Shown here in pieces: positions 27,204-36,063 of a stretch of 64,000 nucleotides of DNA. Origin of the DNA: Merdicola sp963557785 (GTDB lineage: Bacteria; Bacillota; Clostridia; TANB77; CAG-508). Position 1 is the first letter of the stretch; the number at the start of each line of letters is the position of its first letter. The DNA is taken from the NCBI GenBank assembly GCA_963557785.1, contig CAUWBF010000005.1:43955-107954 (forward strand). Reading direction: 5' to 3'. The notes beneath the pieces are model-generated. The model was not told where the DNA came from, made no database searches, and saw only the letters and a program-made list of their open reading frames with translations. The position numbers and the translations under genes were made by a program.

Positions 27204-27258
27204 AAAATTTCTCCTTATTTTATATTAGTATTTTTCCATTTTTTTCTATTTATATACT

Positions 27259-28008
27259 CTATTTTTTTACTTTTTCTATTATTATATCATCAAATAAACT
27301 CTCTTGAATAGTTGTTACTTTGCTTCTTCTTGATAATTCTAATAAACCTGTAAAAGCTGTTACAACTTCTTGCTTATTATGTTCACTTAATGAAAATAGT
27401 TTATTGAATACTACTCTTGGTTTATTTACAAGAGCTCTGAAAATTTCCTTTACTTTACTTGATACTGTATACGTATCAGTTATTGCTATTTTTTCTATGT
27501 TAACTGCATTTTTATTTATTTTTTCTTCATTTCTATTTATTAATTTGGAATATAACTCTGGAATTATATCTGGATTATACTCTTTTTCTAAATTTTGCTT
27601 TGGTAGTTCTAGTTCTTCTTCTCTTTTGAAGATTCTGTCAGAATACAAATTATAATTTTCTCTTATCTTTTTAGATATTTCTTTATATTTTTTATATTCA
27701 ATAATTCTCTGAATTAACTCTTCTTCTGTTAATTCTTTTTCTTCTTCTACTTGTTTTGGCAATAAACTCTTTGATTTTAAGTATATAAGAGTTGATGCCA
27801 TTATTAAGAATTCACTAGCTATTTCTAGGTTCATACTTTCCATTTTATTTAGATATTCAACATATTGGTCTGTTATTTCACTTATTTTTATATCATAAAT
27901 ATCCATTTTGTTTTTTTCTATTAAATGGCATAGTAAGTCTAGAGGTCCTGCAAAATTTTCTATTTTTATTTCATATTTGTTAGTTTCTAGCATTAACATA
28001 TTTGGCAT
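27259..28008 (-). CDS. scpA: Segregation and condensation protein A
   Basis: ScpA is the kleisin subunit of the bacterial SMC condensin. The 249-residue protein begins with the conserved N-terminal helical domain, FAGPLDLLCHLIEKNKMDIYDI (about residues 18-40), then LEIASEFLIMASTLIYLKSK. It ends in a winged helix that contacts SMC. Start and RBS (AGGAG) overlap the end of recX. Normally scpB follows directly, but here the next gene is DUF2953 and no scpB is found in the window. Confidence 0.93.
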   Translation of the reverse strand: MPNMLMLETNKYEIKIENFAGPLDLLCHLIEKNKMDIYDIKISEITDQYVEYLNKMESMNLEIASEFLIMASTLIYLKSKSLLPKQVEEEKELTEEELIQRIIEYKKYKEISKKIRENYNLYSDRIFKREEELELPKQNLEKEYNPDIIPELYSKLINRNEEKINKNAVNIEKIAITDTYTVSSKVKEIFRALVNKPRVVFNKLFSLSEHNKQEVVTAFTGLLELSRRSKVTTIQESLFDDIIIEKVKK

Positions 28009-28010
28009 TT

Positions 28011-28454
28011 TTATTCTTCTCCTAATTCTATATTATCACTTCTATAGCCTTTTCTTAATAAATACATCTTTATCTCTTGTTCCTCTAGCATTGAAGCTTT
28101 TTTCTTATTAATTATATTTTGGGCAGACTTTTTTTCATATTTGTTTAATATATCATAATTTTTTTCTATATACTTTTCTAATAATCTTTTATCTATTCCT
28201 TTTGAGTAAAGTTTATATTTTATTTCTTTTATTGATAAATTTTTCAGAAGCATATATTGATTAATAGTTTTTTCTATATATTCATAGTCATTTATATATT
28301 CTGCCTCTTTTAAATACTCGATTATATCATTTAGCATTTCTTCATCGATATCTTTAGAAAATTTAGTTCTAATTTCATTTTCTGTTCTCTTTTTATATAA
28401 GATGTATTTTAATACTTTTGTCTTTTGTTTGTCAAACTCTTCTAGCGAATACAT
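28011..28454 (-). CDS. recX: Regulatory protein RecX
   Basis: RecX modulates RecA filaments. The 147-residue protein has the three-helix repeats of the family, with KVLKYILYKKRTENEIRTKF (about 13-32), then LNDIIEYLKEAEYINDYEY and LRKGYRSDNIEL at the end. It lies 20 bases downstream of recA, as is normal. The ribosome binding site is weak (AAAGGCG), suiting a lower level than RecA. Confidence 0.88.
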   Translation of the reverse strand: MYSLEEFDKQKTKVLKYILYKKRTENEIRTKFSKDIDEEMLNDIIEYLKEAEYINDYEYIEKTINQYMLLKNLSIKEIKYKLYSKGIDKRLLEKYIEKNYDILNKYEKKSAQNIINKKKASMLEEQEIKMYLLRKGYRSDNIELGEE

Positions 28455-28474
28455 AATTAGTTTTACGCCTTTCT

Positions 28475-29530
28475 TTATTCTTCTATTTCTTCATCATCTG
28501 ATTCTTCAATTTCTTCTCCTAAACTTTGTTCAAATGCTTTAGCAAAGTTATCTCTTACTTTTTTATCTACTTCTGCTAGGATATCTGGATTTTCTGATAA
28601 ATATTTTTTTACATTTTCACGTCCTTGTCCTATTCTATTACCATTGTAGCTAAACCATGAACCGCTTTTTTCTATAATATCTAAATTAACAGCCATATCT
28701 AATATATTTCCTTCTTTAGATATTCCTTGTCCATAAATTATATCAAATTCTGCTTCTCTAAAAGGTGGAGCAACTTTATTTTTTACTACTTTTACTTTTG
28801 CTCTACTTCCTATAATTTCTCCATCTTGTTTAATGTTTTCAACTTTTCTTATATCCATTCTAACTGATGCATAGAATTTTAGTGCTCTACCACCTGTAGT
28901 TGTTTCTGGGTTTCCAAACATTATTCCTATTTTTTCTCTTAATTGATTTATAAATATTAATACTGTTTTTGATTTATTAATTGCTCCAGCTAATTTTCTT
29001 AATGCTTGTGACATAAGTCTGGCTTGTAGTCCCATATGAGAATCTCCCATATCTCCATCTATTTCAGCCTTTGGAACAAGAGCTGCTACTGAGTCTACTA
29101 CAACTACATCTAATGCTCCACTTCTTACTAAAGCTTCTGTTATTTCTAGTGCTTGTTCACCAGTATCTGGTTGTGAAACTATTAGATTATCTATATCTAC
29201 TCCTAATTTTTTTGCATATACAGGATCTAGTGCATGTTCTGCATCTATAAATGCTGCTTCACCGTGCATTTTTTGAGCTTCTGCTATTACATGTAATGCT
29301 AATGTAGTTTTTCCTGAAGATTCTGGCCCATATATTTCAATAATTCTTCCTCTTGGTACTCCACCTATTCCTAAAGCTATATCTAATCCTAATGCTCCTG
29401 TTGGAATTGCTTCTACTTCCATTGCTTTGAATTCTCCTAGTTTCATTACAGAACCTTTTCCAAATTGTTTTTCTATTTGATTCATAGCCACTTCTAAGGC
29501 TTTTCTCTTTTCGATATTTTCTTCGCTCAT
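28475..29530 (-). CDS. recA: Recombinase A
   Basis: RecA forms filaments on single-stranded DNA for recombination and the SOS response. The 351-residue protein has Walker A GPESSGKTT (68-76), Walker B-like VVVVDSVAALVP, the L1/L2 DNA-binding loops (MGDSHMGLQARL and IMFGNPETTTGGRALKF) and an acidic C-tail. It is first of the recA-recX-scpA-DUF2953-ytfJ cluster. A sigma-A promoter and a LexA-like box lie directly upstream. Confidence 0.97.
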   Translation of the reverse strand: MSEENIEKRKALEVAMNQIEKQFGKGSVMKLGEFKAMEVEAIPTGALGLDIALGIGGVPRGRIIEIYGPESSGKTTLALHVIAEAQKMHGEAAFIDAEHALDPVYAKKLGVDIDNLIVSQPDTGEQALEITEALVRSGALDVVVVDSVAALVPKAEIDGDMGDSHMGLQARLMSQALRKLAGAINKSKTVLIFINQLREKIGIMFGNPETTTGGRALKFYASVRMDIRKVENIKQDGEIIGSRAKVKVVKNKVAPPFREAEFDIIYGQGISKEGNILDMAVNLDIIEKSGSWFSYNGNRIGQGRENVKKYLSENPDILAEVDKKVRDNFAKAFEQSLGEEIEESDDEEIEE

Positions 29531-29547
29531 TTTATTTCCTCCTAATT

Positions 29548-29559
29548 GAACAACTGTTT
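29548..29559. promoter_or_regulatory. LexA-like box upstream of recA
   Basis: GAAC-AACT-GTTT matches the Firmicute SOS-box core GAAC-N4-GTTC with one mismatch and lies between the -10 box and the ribosome binding site of recA. Binding by LexA would repress recA. No lexA gene is in the window. Confidence 0.5.
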
Positions 29560-29565
29560 GTGTTT

Positions 29566-29593
29566 ATTATATATGATTATTTTTTTTTGTCAA
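29566..29593 (-). promoter_or_regulatory. Sigma-A-type promoter of recA
   Basis: TTGACA (29593-29588) and TATAAT (29571-29566) are both perfect consensus, with a 16-base spacer that is mostly A residues. Confidence 0.75.
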
Positions 29594-29611
29594 TAGTTTT
29601 TTATTATTTTT

Positions 29612-31210
29612 TTAATATGTTCTATACCAATTTTCTATGCCATAAAATACATTATAGCAATTTGGTTCTATATCTCCTATAAGACTCGAACTATATACTA
29701 CAGTATTTTTATTAAAGTATAAACTTATATATGGAAAATCACTTGTATATATTTGTGATAATTTTTTAATATTTTCTTTTGTTTTATTATCATCAGATAC
29801 ATTTTTTAATTCATTAATTATATTTAATGCTTCTTCATTTTGATAATTCGCCATGTTATTTTCACCCATATATGTAGATAGATCTGGATTTAGTCCTATT
29901 GTAGTACCTGTTATTATCATACTATAAGTTTTATTCTCGATATATTCATTATATTTTTCATAACTTACTTTATTTATTTTTAACTTTATTCCTATATTTT
30001 CTAGATTGCTTTTTATGACTTCTGCAACTGCTACTTGAGATTCATTGTTCGAATTTACAATTAGTTCTAATGTTAATCTAGTAGTTCTATAATTTTCTAT
30101 AATTTGCCAATATCCATATTTATATTGCCATCCATTATCTATTAGAATTTGCCTTGCTTGGTCTGGATTATATCCTGAGCTAGCACTTTCTGAATCATAA
30201 CACCAAAATCCACAGTCTATAGGAAAATCAGCTGTATAATATTTTCCACTATATACACTTGCTATTATTCCACTTTTATCTATCGCGTATGCTACTGCTT
30301 TTCGTATTTCAGGTCTGCTTAATAAATTATTACTACAGTTCATTGCTATAAAGTCATGCTCTCTACCAATATATTCTTTTTTATTATATCCTATGGTTCC
30401 TATATATTGCTCCACATTTATATTCTGTGTTGTTAAAAAGTCTACATTTCCTAATTTAAAGTTATTATATGCTTCTCCCATTGATGAATATAAATTTATC
30501 ATAATTGTTTCTATTTTTGCATTTTTCTCTGATTTATTCCAATAATTAGAGTTTTCTTTTAAAATTATTGTATTTCCATCATTTTTTTCTATTTTATACA
30601 TACCACTTGCTAATGGCATTGAATTTTTAGATGATGTTGCAAAATCTTCTCCCTCATAGAAATCTTTTGATACTATAGGAAAAGTTAAATTGTATTCAAA
30701 GTATGGAATGTTAGAGTCTGTAGTAATTTTTACTGTATAGTTATCAATTATGTCTGCTGATGCTATATGCATAGCATTATATGAATATATTGATTGAGTA
30801 TCTTTTAGTCTATCTATTGTGAATTTAACATCGTTTGCTGTTATTTTACTTCCATCTTGCCATTTTAAGTTTTGTTTTATTTTTATTATATATGATGTAT
30901 CTCCAACTTTTGACCATTCTTGTGCTAAACATCCTTCTGGCTTATAATTTTTATCTAACGTTACTAATGGTTCATAAATTAATCTAGATATTTCTTGTAC
31001 ATTTCTGTTATTACTTAAAATTGGATTGATTGTATCATAACCTACTATGCATAATCTAATATCATTTGAAATATTTTCTTCTGTAGAAGTTCCTGTTTCA
31101 TTTTGTTCATTTGATTTGTTTTTTTCATCTTTATATACTGTGTAGCATGCAAATATAATTAACGCTATAACAAATACTAAAAATATATATTTTATAATAT
31201 TAGTTTTCAT
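29612..31210 (-). CDS. Peptide-type ABC transporter substrate-binding protein (family 5), no transporter genes nearby
   Basis: This 532-residue protein starts with a membrane helix ending at IFAC, a plausible lipobox for a Cys-anchored lipoprotein. A Glu/Asn-rich linker follows and then the SBP family 5 fold: LIYEPLVTLDKNYKPEGCLAQEW, TVKITTDS, FDFLTTQ-like segments, and RKAVAYAIDKSGI in the middle. This family captures oligopeptides or nickel. No ABC ATPase or permease lies next to it, so it may work with a transporter elsewhere or be a signalling receptor. It lies downstream of spoVS and upstream of recA, each separated by intergenic DNA. Confidence 0.85.
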   Translation of the reverse strand: MKTNIIKYIFLVFVIALIIFACYTVYKDEKNKSNEQNETGTSTEENISNDIRLCIVGYDTINPILSNNRNVQEISRLIYEPLVTLDKNYKPEGCLAQEWSKVGDTSYIIKIKQNLKWQDGSKITANDVKFTIDRLKDTQSIYSYNAMHIASADIIDNYTVKITTDSNIPYFEYNLTFPIVSKDFYEGEDFATSSKNSMPLASGMYKIEKNDGNTIILKENSNYWNKSEKNAKIETIMINLYSSMGEAYNNFKLGNVDFLTTQNINVEQYIGTIGYNKKEYIGREHDFIAMNCSNNLLSRPEIRKAVAYAIDKSGIIASVYSGKYYTADFPIDCGFWCYDSESASSGYNPDQARQILIDNGWQYKYGYWQIIENYRTTRLTLELIVNSNNESQVAVAEVIKSNLENIGIKLKINKVSYEKYNEYIENKTYSMIITGTTIGLNPDLSTYMGENNMANYQNEEALNIINELKNVSDDNKTKENIKKLSQIYTSDFPYISLYFNKNTVVYSSSLIGDIEPNCYNVFYGIENWYRTY

Positions 31211-31292
31211 TTTTTCTCCTTACTCAAAATAAACCGATTTTTTATTATAATATATTAAATAGTATTTTTTTTCAAGATATTAAAAATAAAAA

Positions 31293-31314
31293 AGAGAGCT
31301 GTTTTTAGCCCCCT
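31293..31314 (-). terminator. Terminator after spoVS
   Basis: AGGGGGCT pairs with AGCTCTCT through G-U wobbles around a 6-base loop, followed by a T-run on the minus strand, 14 bases beyond the spoVS stop. Confidence 0.65.
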
Positions 31315-31327
31315 ATTATATTTATCT

Positions 31328-31591
31328 TTATTTTCTTGATTCTATAATTAGTTTCATACCTGTTCTATCTTCGCCCTCTACTTGAACTTCTGCAAAAGCT
31401 GGTATGCATACTAAATCTACTCCTGATGGAGCTACAAAACCTCTTGCTATTGCAATAGCTTTTACAGCTTGATTTAATGCTCCTGCTCCAATTGCTTGCA
31501 TTTCTGCCTTATTACTTTCCTTTACCAAACCTGCAATTGCTCCTGCTACTGAATTTGGATTTGATTTTGATGAGATTTTTAAAACTTCCAT
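31328..31591 (-). CDS. spoVS: Stage V sporulation protein S
   Basis: This 87-residue Alba-fold protein is highly conserved in spore-formers, and the sequence MEVLKISSKSNPNSVAGAIAG, EMQAIGAGALNQAVKAIAIARG and FVAPSGVDLVCIPAF is near the family consensus. SpoVS affects septation and spore coat and cortex assembly. It has a GGAGG site and a terminator. ymdB and rny lie upstream, the same order as in B. subtilis, where rny (ymdA), ymdB and spoVS are neighbours. Confidence 0.96.
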   Translation of the reverse strand: MEVLKISSKSNPNSVAGAIAGLVKESNKAEMQAIGAGALNQAVKAIAIARGFVAPSGVDLVCIPAFAEVQVEGEDRTGMKLIIESRK

Positions 31592-31734
31592 TTTTAGCCT
31601 CCTATAATTTATTTTTTAGTTCATTTTGTAACTGTTATATTTATATTTCATTTGCATATTAAAGTAAAGATATTTTTCCATTTTTTAGGAGGTTTTCATC
31701 GCAATTTTCGACATGTTTCAGCACTTTTAGAGTT

Positions 31735-32517
31735 TTAAATCACATTTATTCTTTCTATTTTTATTATTCGATTTTCTTCGTCATTTGTTTCAAATAAACA
31801 ACTATTTAATATACATTCTCCATCTGCTAATTTATATCTTTCTGGTAATGATGTTATAAATCTTTTTAGAGATGTATCGATATCCATTCCTATTACAGAA
31901 TTTATTGGACCTGTCATTCCTAAATCTGTAATATACCCTGTTCCATTTTTTAATATTCTTTCATCTGAAGTTTGTACATGTGTATGAGTACCAAAAACTA
32001 GACTTGCTTTTCCATCTAAATAATAACCCATAGCCAATTTTTCAGCCGTTGCCTCAGCATGAAAATCTACTATAATATAATCTGTTTCATTTTTTATTTT
32101 ATTTATTATTTCATCCACTATTATAAAAGGATTATCTGATAGAACCCCCATTGAAGTTCTTCCTATTAAATTGATTACAGCTATTCTTTTATCTAAGCAA
32201 TTATATATTTGATATCCATGTCCAACTACTCCTTTTGAATAGTTTGCTGGTCTTATTATTTTTGGATCATCTATAAAACTGAATATATCTTTCTTACCCC
32301 ATGTATGGTTTCCCATTGTAATTGCATCTGCACCAGATTCAATTAGTTCATCAAATATTTTTTTAGTTATTCCCATTCCGCCAGCTGCATTTTCTCCATT
32401 TACAACTATGAAGTCTATATTTCTTTCTTTTTTCAATTTTGGTAAAATCTTCATTGCCTTTTTTACACCGTTTTCGCCTACTATATCGCCTACTGCTAAT
32501 ATTTTCAAATTATTCAC
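31735..32517 (-). CDS. ymdB: YmdB-type metallophosphoesterase
   Basis: This 260-residue enzyme belongs to the TIGR00282 family. Metal-binding motifs are VGDIVGE (about 9-15), VNGENAAGGMGI, GNHTWGK, DFHAEATAEK and FGTHTHVQTSDE. In B. subtilis the enzyme hydrolyses 2',3'-cyclic nucleotides and influences biofilm choice. The track start is GTG (32517), but a TTG three codons later is also possible, because the Shine-Dalgarno region is poor. It is between rny and spoVS, the conserved order. Confidence 0.9.
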   Translation of the reverse strand: MNNLKILAVGDIVGENGVKKAMKILPKLKKERNIDFIVVNGENAAGGMGITKKIFDELIESGADAITMGNHTWGKKDIFSFIDDPKIIRPANYSKGVVGHGYQIYNCLDKRIAVINLIGRTSMGVLSDNPFIIVDEIINKIKNETDYIIVDFHAEATAEKLAMGYYLDGKASLVFGTHTHVQTSDERILKNGTGYITDLGMTGPINSVIGMDIDTSLKRFITSLPERYKLADGECILNSCLFETNDEENRIIKIERINVI

Positions 32518-32589
32518 TTCTTTCTAATTAATTTTGCTTGTATTATATCATCTTTTAGTATACATAGTAAATATCTATAAAATAAAAAA

Positions 32590-32610
32590 GAAGGACTTAT
32601 TCAGTCCTTC
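32590..32610 (-). terminator. Terminator after rny
   Basis: GAAGGACT pairs with AGTCCTTC, followed by T residues on the minus strand, directly behind the rny stop at 32613. Confidence 0.8.
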
Positions 32611-32612
32611 TT

Positions 32613-34154
32613 CTATTTTGCATAATCTATAACTCTTGTTTCTCTTATAACATTTACTTTTATTTGTCCAGGATATTCCATTTCTTTTTCTATTCTTTCA
32701 GATACATTTCTTCCTAAAATAGTCATTTCTGCATCTGATATTTTTTCTGGTTTTACTATAATTCTTACTTCTCTACCAGCTTGTATTGCATAAGATTTTT
32801 CTACCCCATCGAAAGAATCTGCAATTTCTTCTAAGCTTTGTAGTCTCTTTATGTATGCTTCTAATGTTTCTCTTCTTGCTCCTGGTCTTGATGCTGATAT
32901 TGCATCTGCTGCTTGTATTAAAACAGCTTCTAATGTTTGAGGTTCTACATCTCCATGATGTGCTTGTACTGCATTAATAACTTTTTCATTTTCTTTGTAT
33001 TTTCTTAATACATCAACACCTATTTCAACGTGTGTTCCTTCCATATCATGGTCTAATGCTTTTCCTATATCATGTAATAAACCTGCTCTTCTAGCTAATT
33101 TTGGATCTAGTCCTAATTCTTCAGCCATTATTCTGGCTAAATTAGATACTTCTATTGAGTGATTTAATACATTTTGACCATAACTTGTTCTATATTTTAG
33201 TTTTCCAATTAGTTTTACTAAGTCTGGGTGTAACCCAATTACACCACTTTCAAGTATGGCTCTTTCTCCTTCTTCTTTAATTGTTGCGGATAATTCTTCT
33301 TTAGCTTTTTCAACCATTTCTTCTATTTTAGCTGGATGAATTCTTCCATCATCAATTAATTTCTCTAAAGCTATTCTAGCAACTTCTCTTCTTAGAGGAT
33401 CAAATCCTGAAAGTATAACAGCTTCTGGTGTATCGTCTATTATTAGGTCGATTCCTGTTAATGTTTCTAAGGCTTTAATATTTCTTCCTTCTCTACCAAT
33501 TATTCTACCTTTCATATCATCATTTGGAAGTGATACTATTGATACTGTAGTTTCTTGAGAATGATCTGCTGCACATTTTTGTATTGCATATCCTATTATT
33601 TCTTTCGCATTTTTATCAGCATTATCTTTAAATTTTTCTTCTAACTCTTTTATTAGAAATGCTTTTTCTGTAGTTATTTTTTTATCTACTTCCTCTAATA
33701 ATAATTTTTTTGCTTCTTCTGATGATAAGCTAGATATTCTTTCTAATTCTCTTGTTTGTTTTTCTAATAATTCTTCTAATTCAACTTTTTTGCTTTCTAA
33801 TTCTTGATTTTTTTGTTCTATTTCCGTTTCTTTTCTTTCTATGTTTTCTGAACGTTTATCTAAGTTTTCTTCTTTTTGAATTATTCTTTTTTCTTGGCTT
33901 TGAACTTCTCCTCTTCTTTCCTTTATCTCTTTATCTAATTCATTTCTTGCATTCATTATTTCTTCTTTTGCTTTAAAAATCTCTTCTTTTTTCTTATTTT
34001 CTGCATCTATTTTTGCAAGGTCTATTATTTTCTTTGCTTCTGCCTCTGCGCTTTGTATTTTAGATTCAGCAACTTTTTTTCTCATCATCATACCAACTGG
34101 AATAAAAATTACTGCTGAGATAAGGATAGCGGCTATAATAATTGCAATGTTCAT
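32613..34154 (-). CDS. rny: Ribonuclease Y
   Basis: RNase Y is the main membrane-bound mRNA-decay endoribonuclease of Firmicutes. The 513-residue protein has an N-terminal membrane helix (about 4-24), a long coiled coil (about 30-175), a KH domain with IIGREGRNIKALETLTG (about 217-233), and an HD domain with HDIGKALDHD (about 345-354) and HHGD. A YlbF-family partner is encoded at 541-876. It has GAGGT before the ATG. Order rny, ymdB, spoVS is conserved. Confidence 0.96.
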   Translation of the reverse strand: MNIAIIIAAILISAVIFIPVGMMMRKKVAESKIQSAEAEAKKIIDLAKIDAENKKKEEIFKAKEEIMNARNELDKEIKERRGEVQSQEKRIIQKEENLDKRSENIERKETEIEQKNQELESKKVELEELLEKQTRELERISSLSSEEAKKLLLEEVDKKITTEKAFLIKELEEKFKDNADKNAKEIIGYAIQKCAADHSQETTVSIVSLPNDDMKGRIIGREGRNIKALETLTGIDLIIDDTPEAVILSGFDPLRREVARIALEKLIDDGRIHPAKIEEMVEKAKEELSATIKEEGERAILESGVIGLHPDLVKLIGKLKYRTSYGQNVLNHSIEVSNLARIMAEELGLDPKLARRAGLLHDIGKALDHDMEGTHVEIGVDVLRKYKENEKVINAVQAHHGDVEPQTLEAVLIQAADAISASRPGARRETLEAYIKRLQSLEEIADSFDGVEKSYAIQAGREVRIIVKPEKISDAEMTILGRNVSERIEKEMEYPGQIKVNVIRETRVIDYAK

Positions 34155-34308
34155 AATCTTTCTACCTCTTTCCTATTTAATTTTCAATGTACAGTTTTAT
34201 ATATTTTAAATATTTTTATTATAAATATATTACCTACCATTAATATTTTATCTTTATTATTGTCAACTGTCAAGGTAATTTTATCCTTTTTTACACTCAA
34301 TAATAAAA

Positions 34309-34332
34309 AAGCATTACAATATTGTAATGCTT
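34309..34332 (-). terminator. Terminator after xerD
   Basis: AAGCATTACAATATTGTAATGCTT is a perfect 24-base palindrome, 8 bases behind the xerD stop, with an A-run on its plus-strand side. Confidence 0.8.
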
Positions 34333-34339
34333 CTTTATT

Positions 34340-35221
34340 TTAAGCTCTTGGATGAGCTTTTCTATATACGTTTTTTAAATTTTCATCTTGGAATTGCATA
34401 TATACTTGTGTTGATGATATATCTGAATGTCCTAACATTGTTTGAATTGCTTTTAAATCTGCACCATTTTGTAATAAATGTGTTGCAAAAGAATGTCTTA
34501 AAACATGTGGAGTTATATCTTTTGTTATATGGGCTTGTTCTTTATAATATTTTACTATTTTCCAGAAACCTTGTCTTGTAAGTCTTTTTCCATTTATATT
34601 TACAAATAAAGATTTTTCATTTTCATCTTTTATTAATATTGGTCTTGCTTCTTCAATATATTCTTTTAATGCTTTTATTGAAATTGCTCCTAGTGGTATA
34701 CTTCTTTGTTTTGAACCATTTTTGCATACTACATATCCTTCTTGTATATTAACATCATCTATATTTAATGAAATTATTTCTGTAACTCTCATACCTGTTG
34801 CATAAGCAAATTCTAACATTGCTTTGTCTCTAGTTCCTTTTAAATCAACATCTTTTGGTTGTTCTAATAATAATTCTATTTCTTTAGAAGATAAAACACT
34901 TGGCGCTTTTTTCTCAATTTTAGGAGATTGTATTCCTTCTGTTGGATCGTTTTTTACTTTTCTTGTTCTTAGTAAAAATTGATAAAAAGATCTAATTGAT
35001 GCTAAGTTTCTTGATATTGTAGAAGTCTTTTTTCCAACACTATTTAAGTACTCTAAATAAGATTTTATATCGTTTCCGTTTACTTTAGTATAATTCATAC
35101 GATTATCTTCAACATAATTATAGTATTGCATTATGTCTCTTTTGTATGATTGTAATGTGTTATTTGATAATTTTTTATCCTTTTGTAAAAATTCTAAAAA
35201 AAGTCTAATTTGTTTTTCCAT
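34340..35221 (-). CDS. xerD: Tyrosine recombinase XerD-like
   Basis: This 293-residue recombinase resolves chromosome dimers. It has the N-terminal SAM-like domain (FLQKDKKLSNNTLQSYKRDI) and the catalytic set Arg in ATGMRVTE, His-x-x-Arg in HVLRHSFATH, His in LGHSDISS and the nucleophile Tyr in STQVYMQF. It stands alone with its own terminator and lies between rny and spoIIM, so it is chromosomal rather than part of a mobile element. XerC-type and XerD-type cannot be told apart with certainty. Confidence 0.88.
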   Translation of the reverse strand: MEKQIRLFLEFLQKDKKLSNNTLQSYKRDIMQYYNYVEDNRMNYTKVNGNDIKSYLEYLNSVGKKTSTISRNLASIRSFYQFLLRTRKVKNDPTEGIQSPKIEKKAPSVLSSKEIELLLEQPKDVDLKGTRDKAMLEFAYATGMRVTEIISLNIDDVNIQEGYVVCKNGSKQRSIPLGAISIKALKEYIEEARPILIKDENEKSLFVNINGKRLTRQGFWKIVKYYKEQAHITKDITPHVLRHSFATHLLQNGADLKAIQTMLGHSDISSTQVYMQFQDENLKNVYRKAHPRA

Positions 35222-35339
35222 TATACTATCTCCCTTATTCCTTATTTTATTTTCTTAACATATGATGTTACCCCTTATTTACATAAATTATATATGTTAT
35301 ATCAAATTTATTTATAATTGTAAATACCAAATTTGAAAT

Positions 35340-35981
35340 TTAAATATATTTTATTACTATTGTTAGTATATTTGTTGATATATATGTTTCTATTATGGCT
35401 GCTACTATTAGACATAATATATTCATTATAGATATAACTGTATGCTTTATAATTTCCAATTTTATGTTTTCTCTTCTTCTATCCTTCATTATAGATTTAT
35501 ATAAATTTATTCCACTTACTGAGATAGCTAATATTATTGGAATTATAATTAAGTTTTGTAAAAGTATACTAGCTAATGAAAAACTTAAGCCTTTTACTTG
35601 TCCTAAAACGGCTATGGAGCTGGATACTGTATATGATATACAAAATCCTTTATAAGCTACATATGCATAAACAAGTGGTATACCTATTACAGTAGAACCT
35701 ACAAACCATAATATTATTCCTATTGATACATTTCTAATTATACTATCTTTTAATAGTGTAATTTTATCTATTTCATTTCCATTTTTAATCGTATCTATAA
35801 ATCCATTAATATATTCCTGTATCTGTACTTTTTCATCGTCTTTTACATTATTTATAAATAGCACTCCTAATACTACCCCAATAAATAATACTATACATAA
35901 AGAGATATATTCTTTTTTATTTTTTTTTATATTACTTAATATGTAATTTTTAATTTTTTCTTTTTTAGTTTGTAAATTCAT
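35340..35981 (-). CDS. spoIIM: Stage II sporulation protein M
   Basis: SpoIIM, with SpoIID and SpoIIP, drives engulfment of the forespore. I start at 35981 (MNLQTKKEKIKNY) because GGAGG lies just before it. It has about five membrane helices: an N-terminal one near residue 30, NVSIGIILWFVGSTVIGIP, YVAYKGFCISYTV, SLASILLQNLIIIPIILAIS and a last near the C-terminus. The conserved GxxLGVLFxN feature is present as GVVLGVLFINN. An endonuclease Q gene lies 82 bases upstream on the same strand. Confidence 0.9.
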   Translation of the reverse strand: MNLQTKKEKIKNYILSNIKKNKKEYISLCIVLFIGVVLGVLFINNVKDDEKVQIQEYINGFIDTIKNGNEIDKITLLKDSIIRNVSIGIILWFVGSTVIGIPLVYAYVAYKGFCISYTVSSSIAVLGQVKGLSFSLASILLQNLIIIPIILAISVSGINLYKSIMKDRRRENIKLEIIKHTVISIMNILCLIVAAIIETYISTNILTIVIKYI

Positions 35982-36063
35982 CTTTCCTCCATAGACATAC
36001 AAATATTTCTTTATACATAATGTCTATGTTATAAAATGAATTTTAGAACTCTAATTGGTTATA

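Noticed and set aside
33752..33976. Leu/Phe-rich open frames on the plus strand opposite rny, mutS, purB and others
   Set aside because: They mirror AT-rich coiled-coil or hydrophilic coding on the other strand, lack ribosome binding sites and have no family features.
34340..35221. xerD as a phage or island integrase
   Set aside because: Flanks are housekeeping and sporulation genes, length and motifs fit XerC/D, and there is no island next to it.
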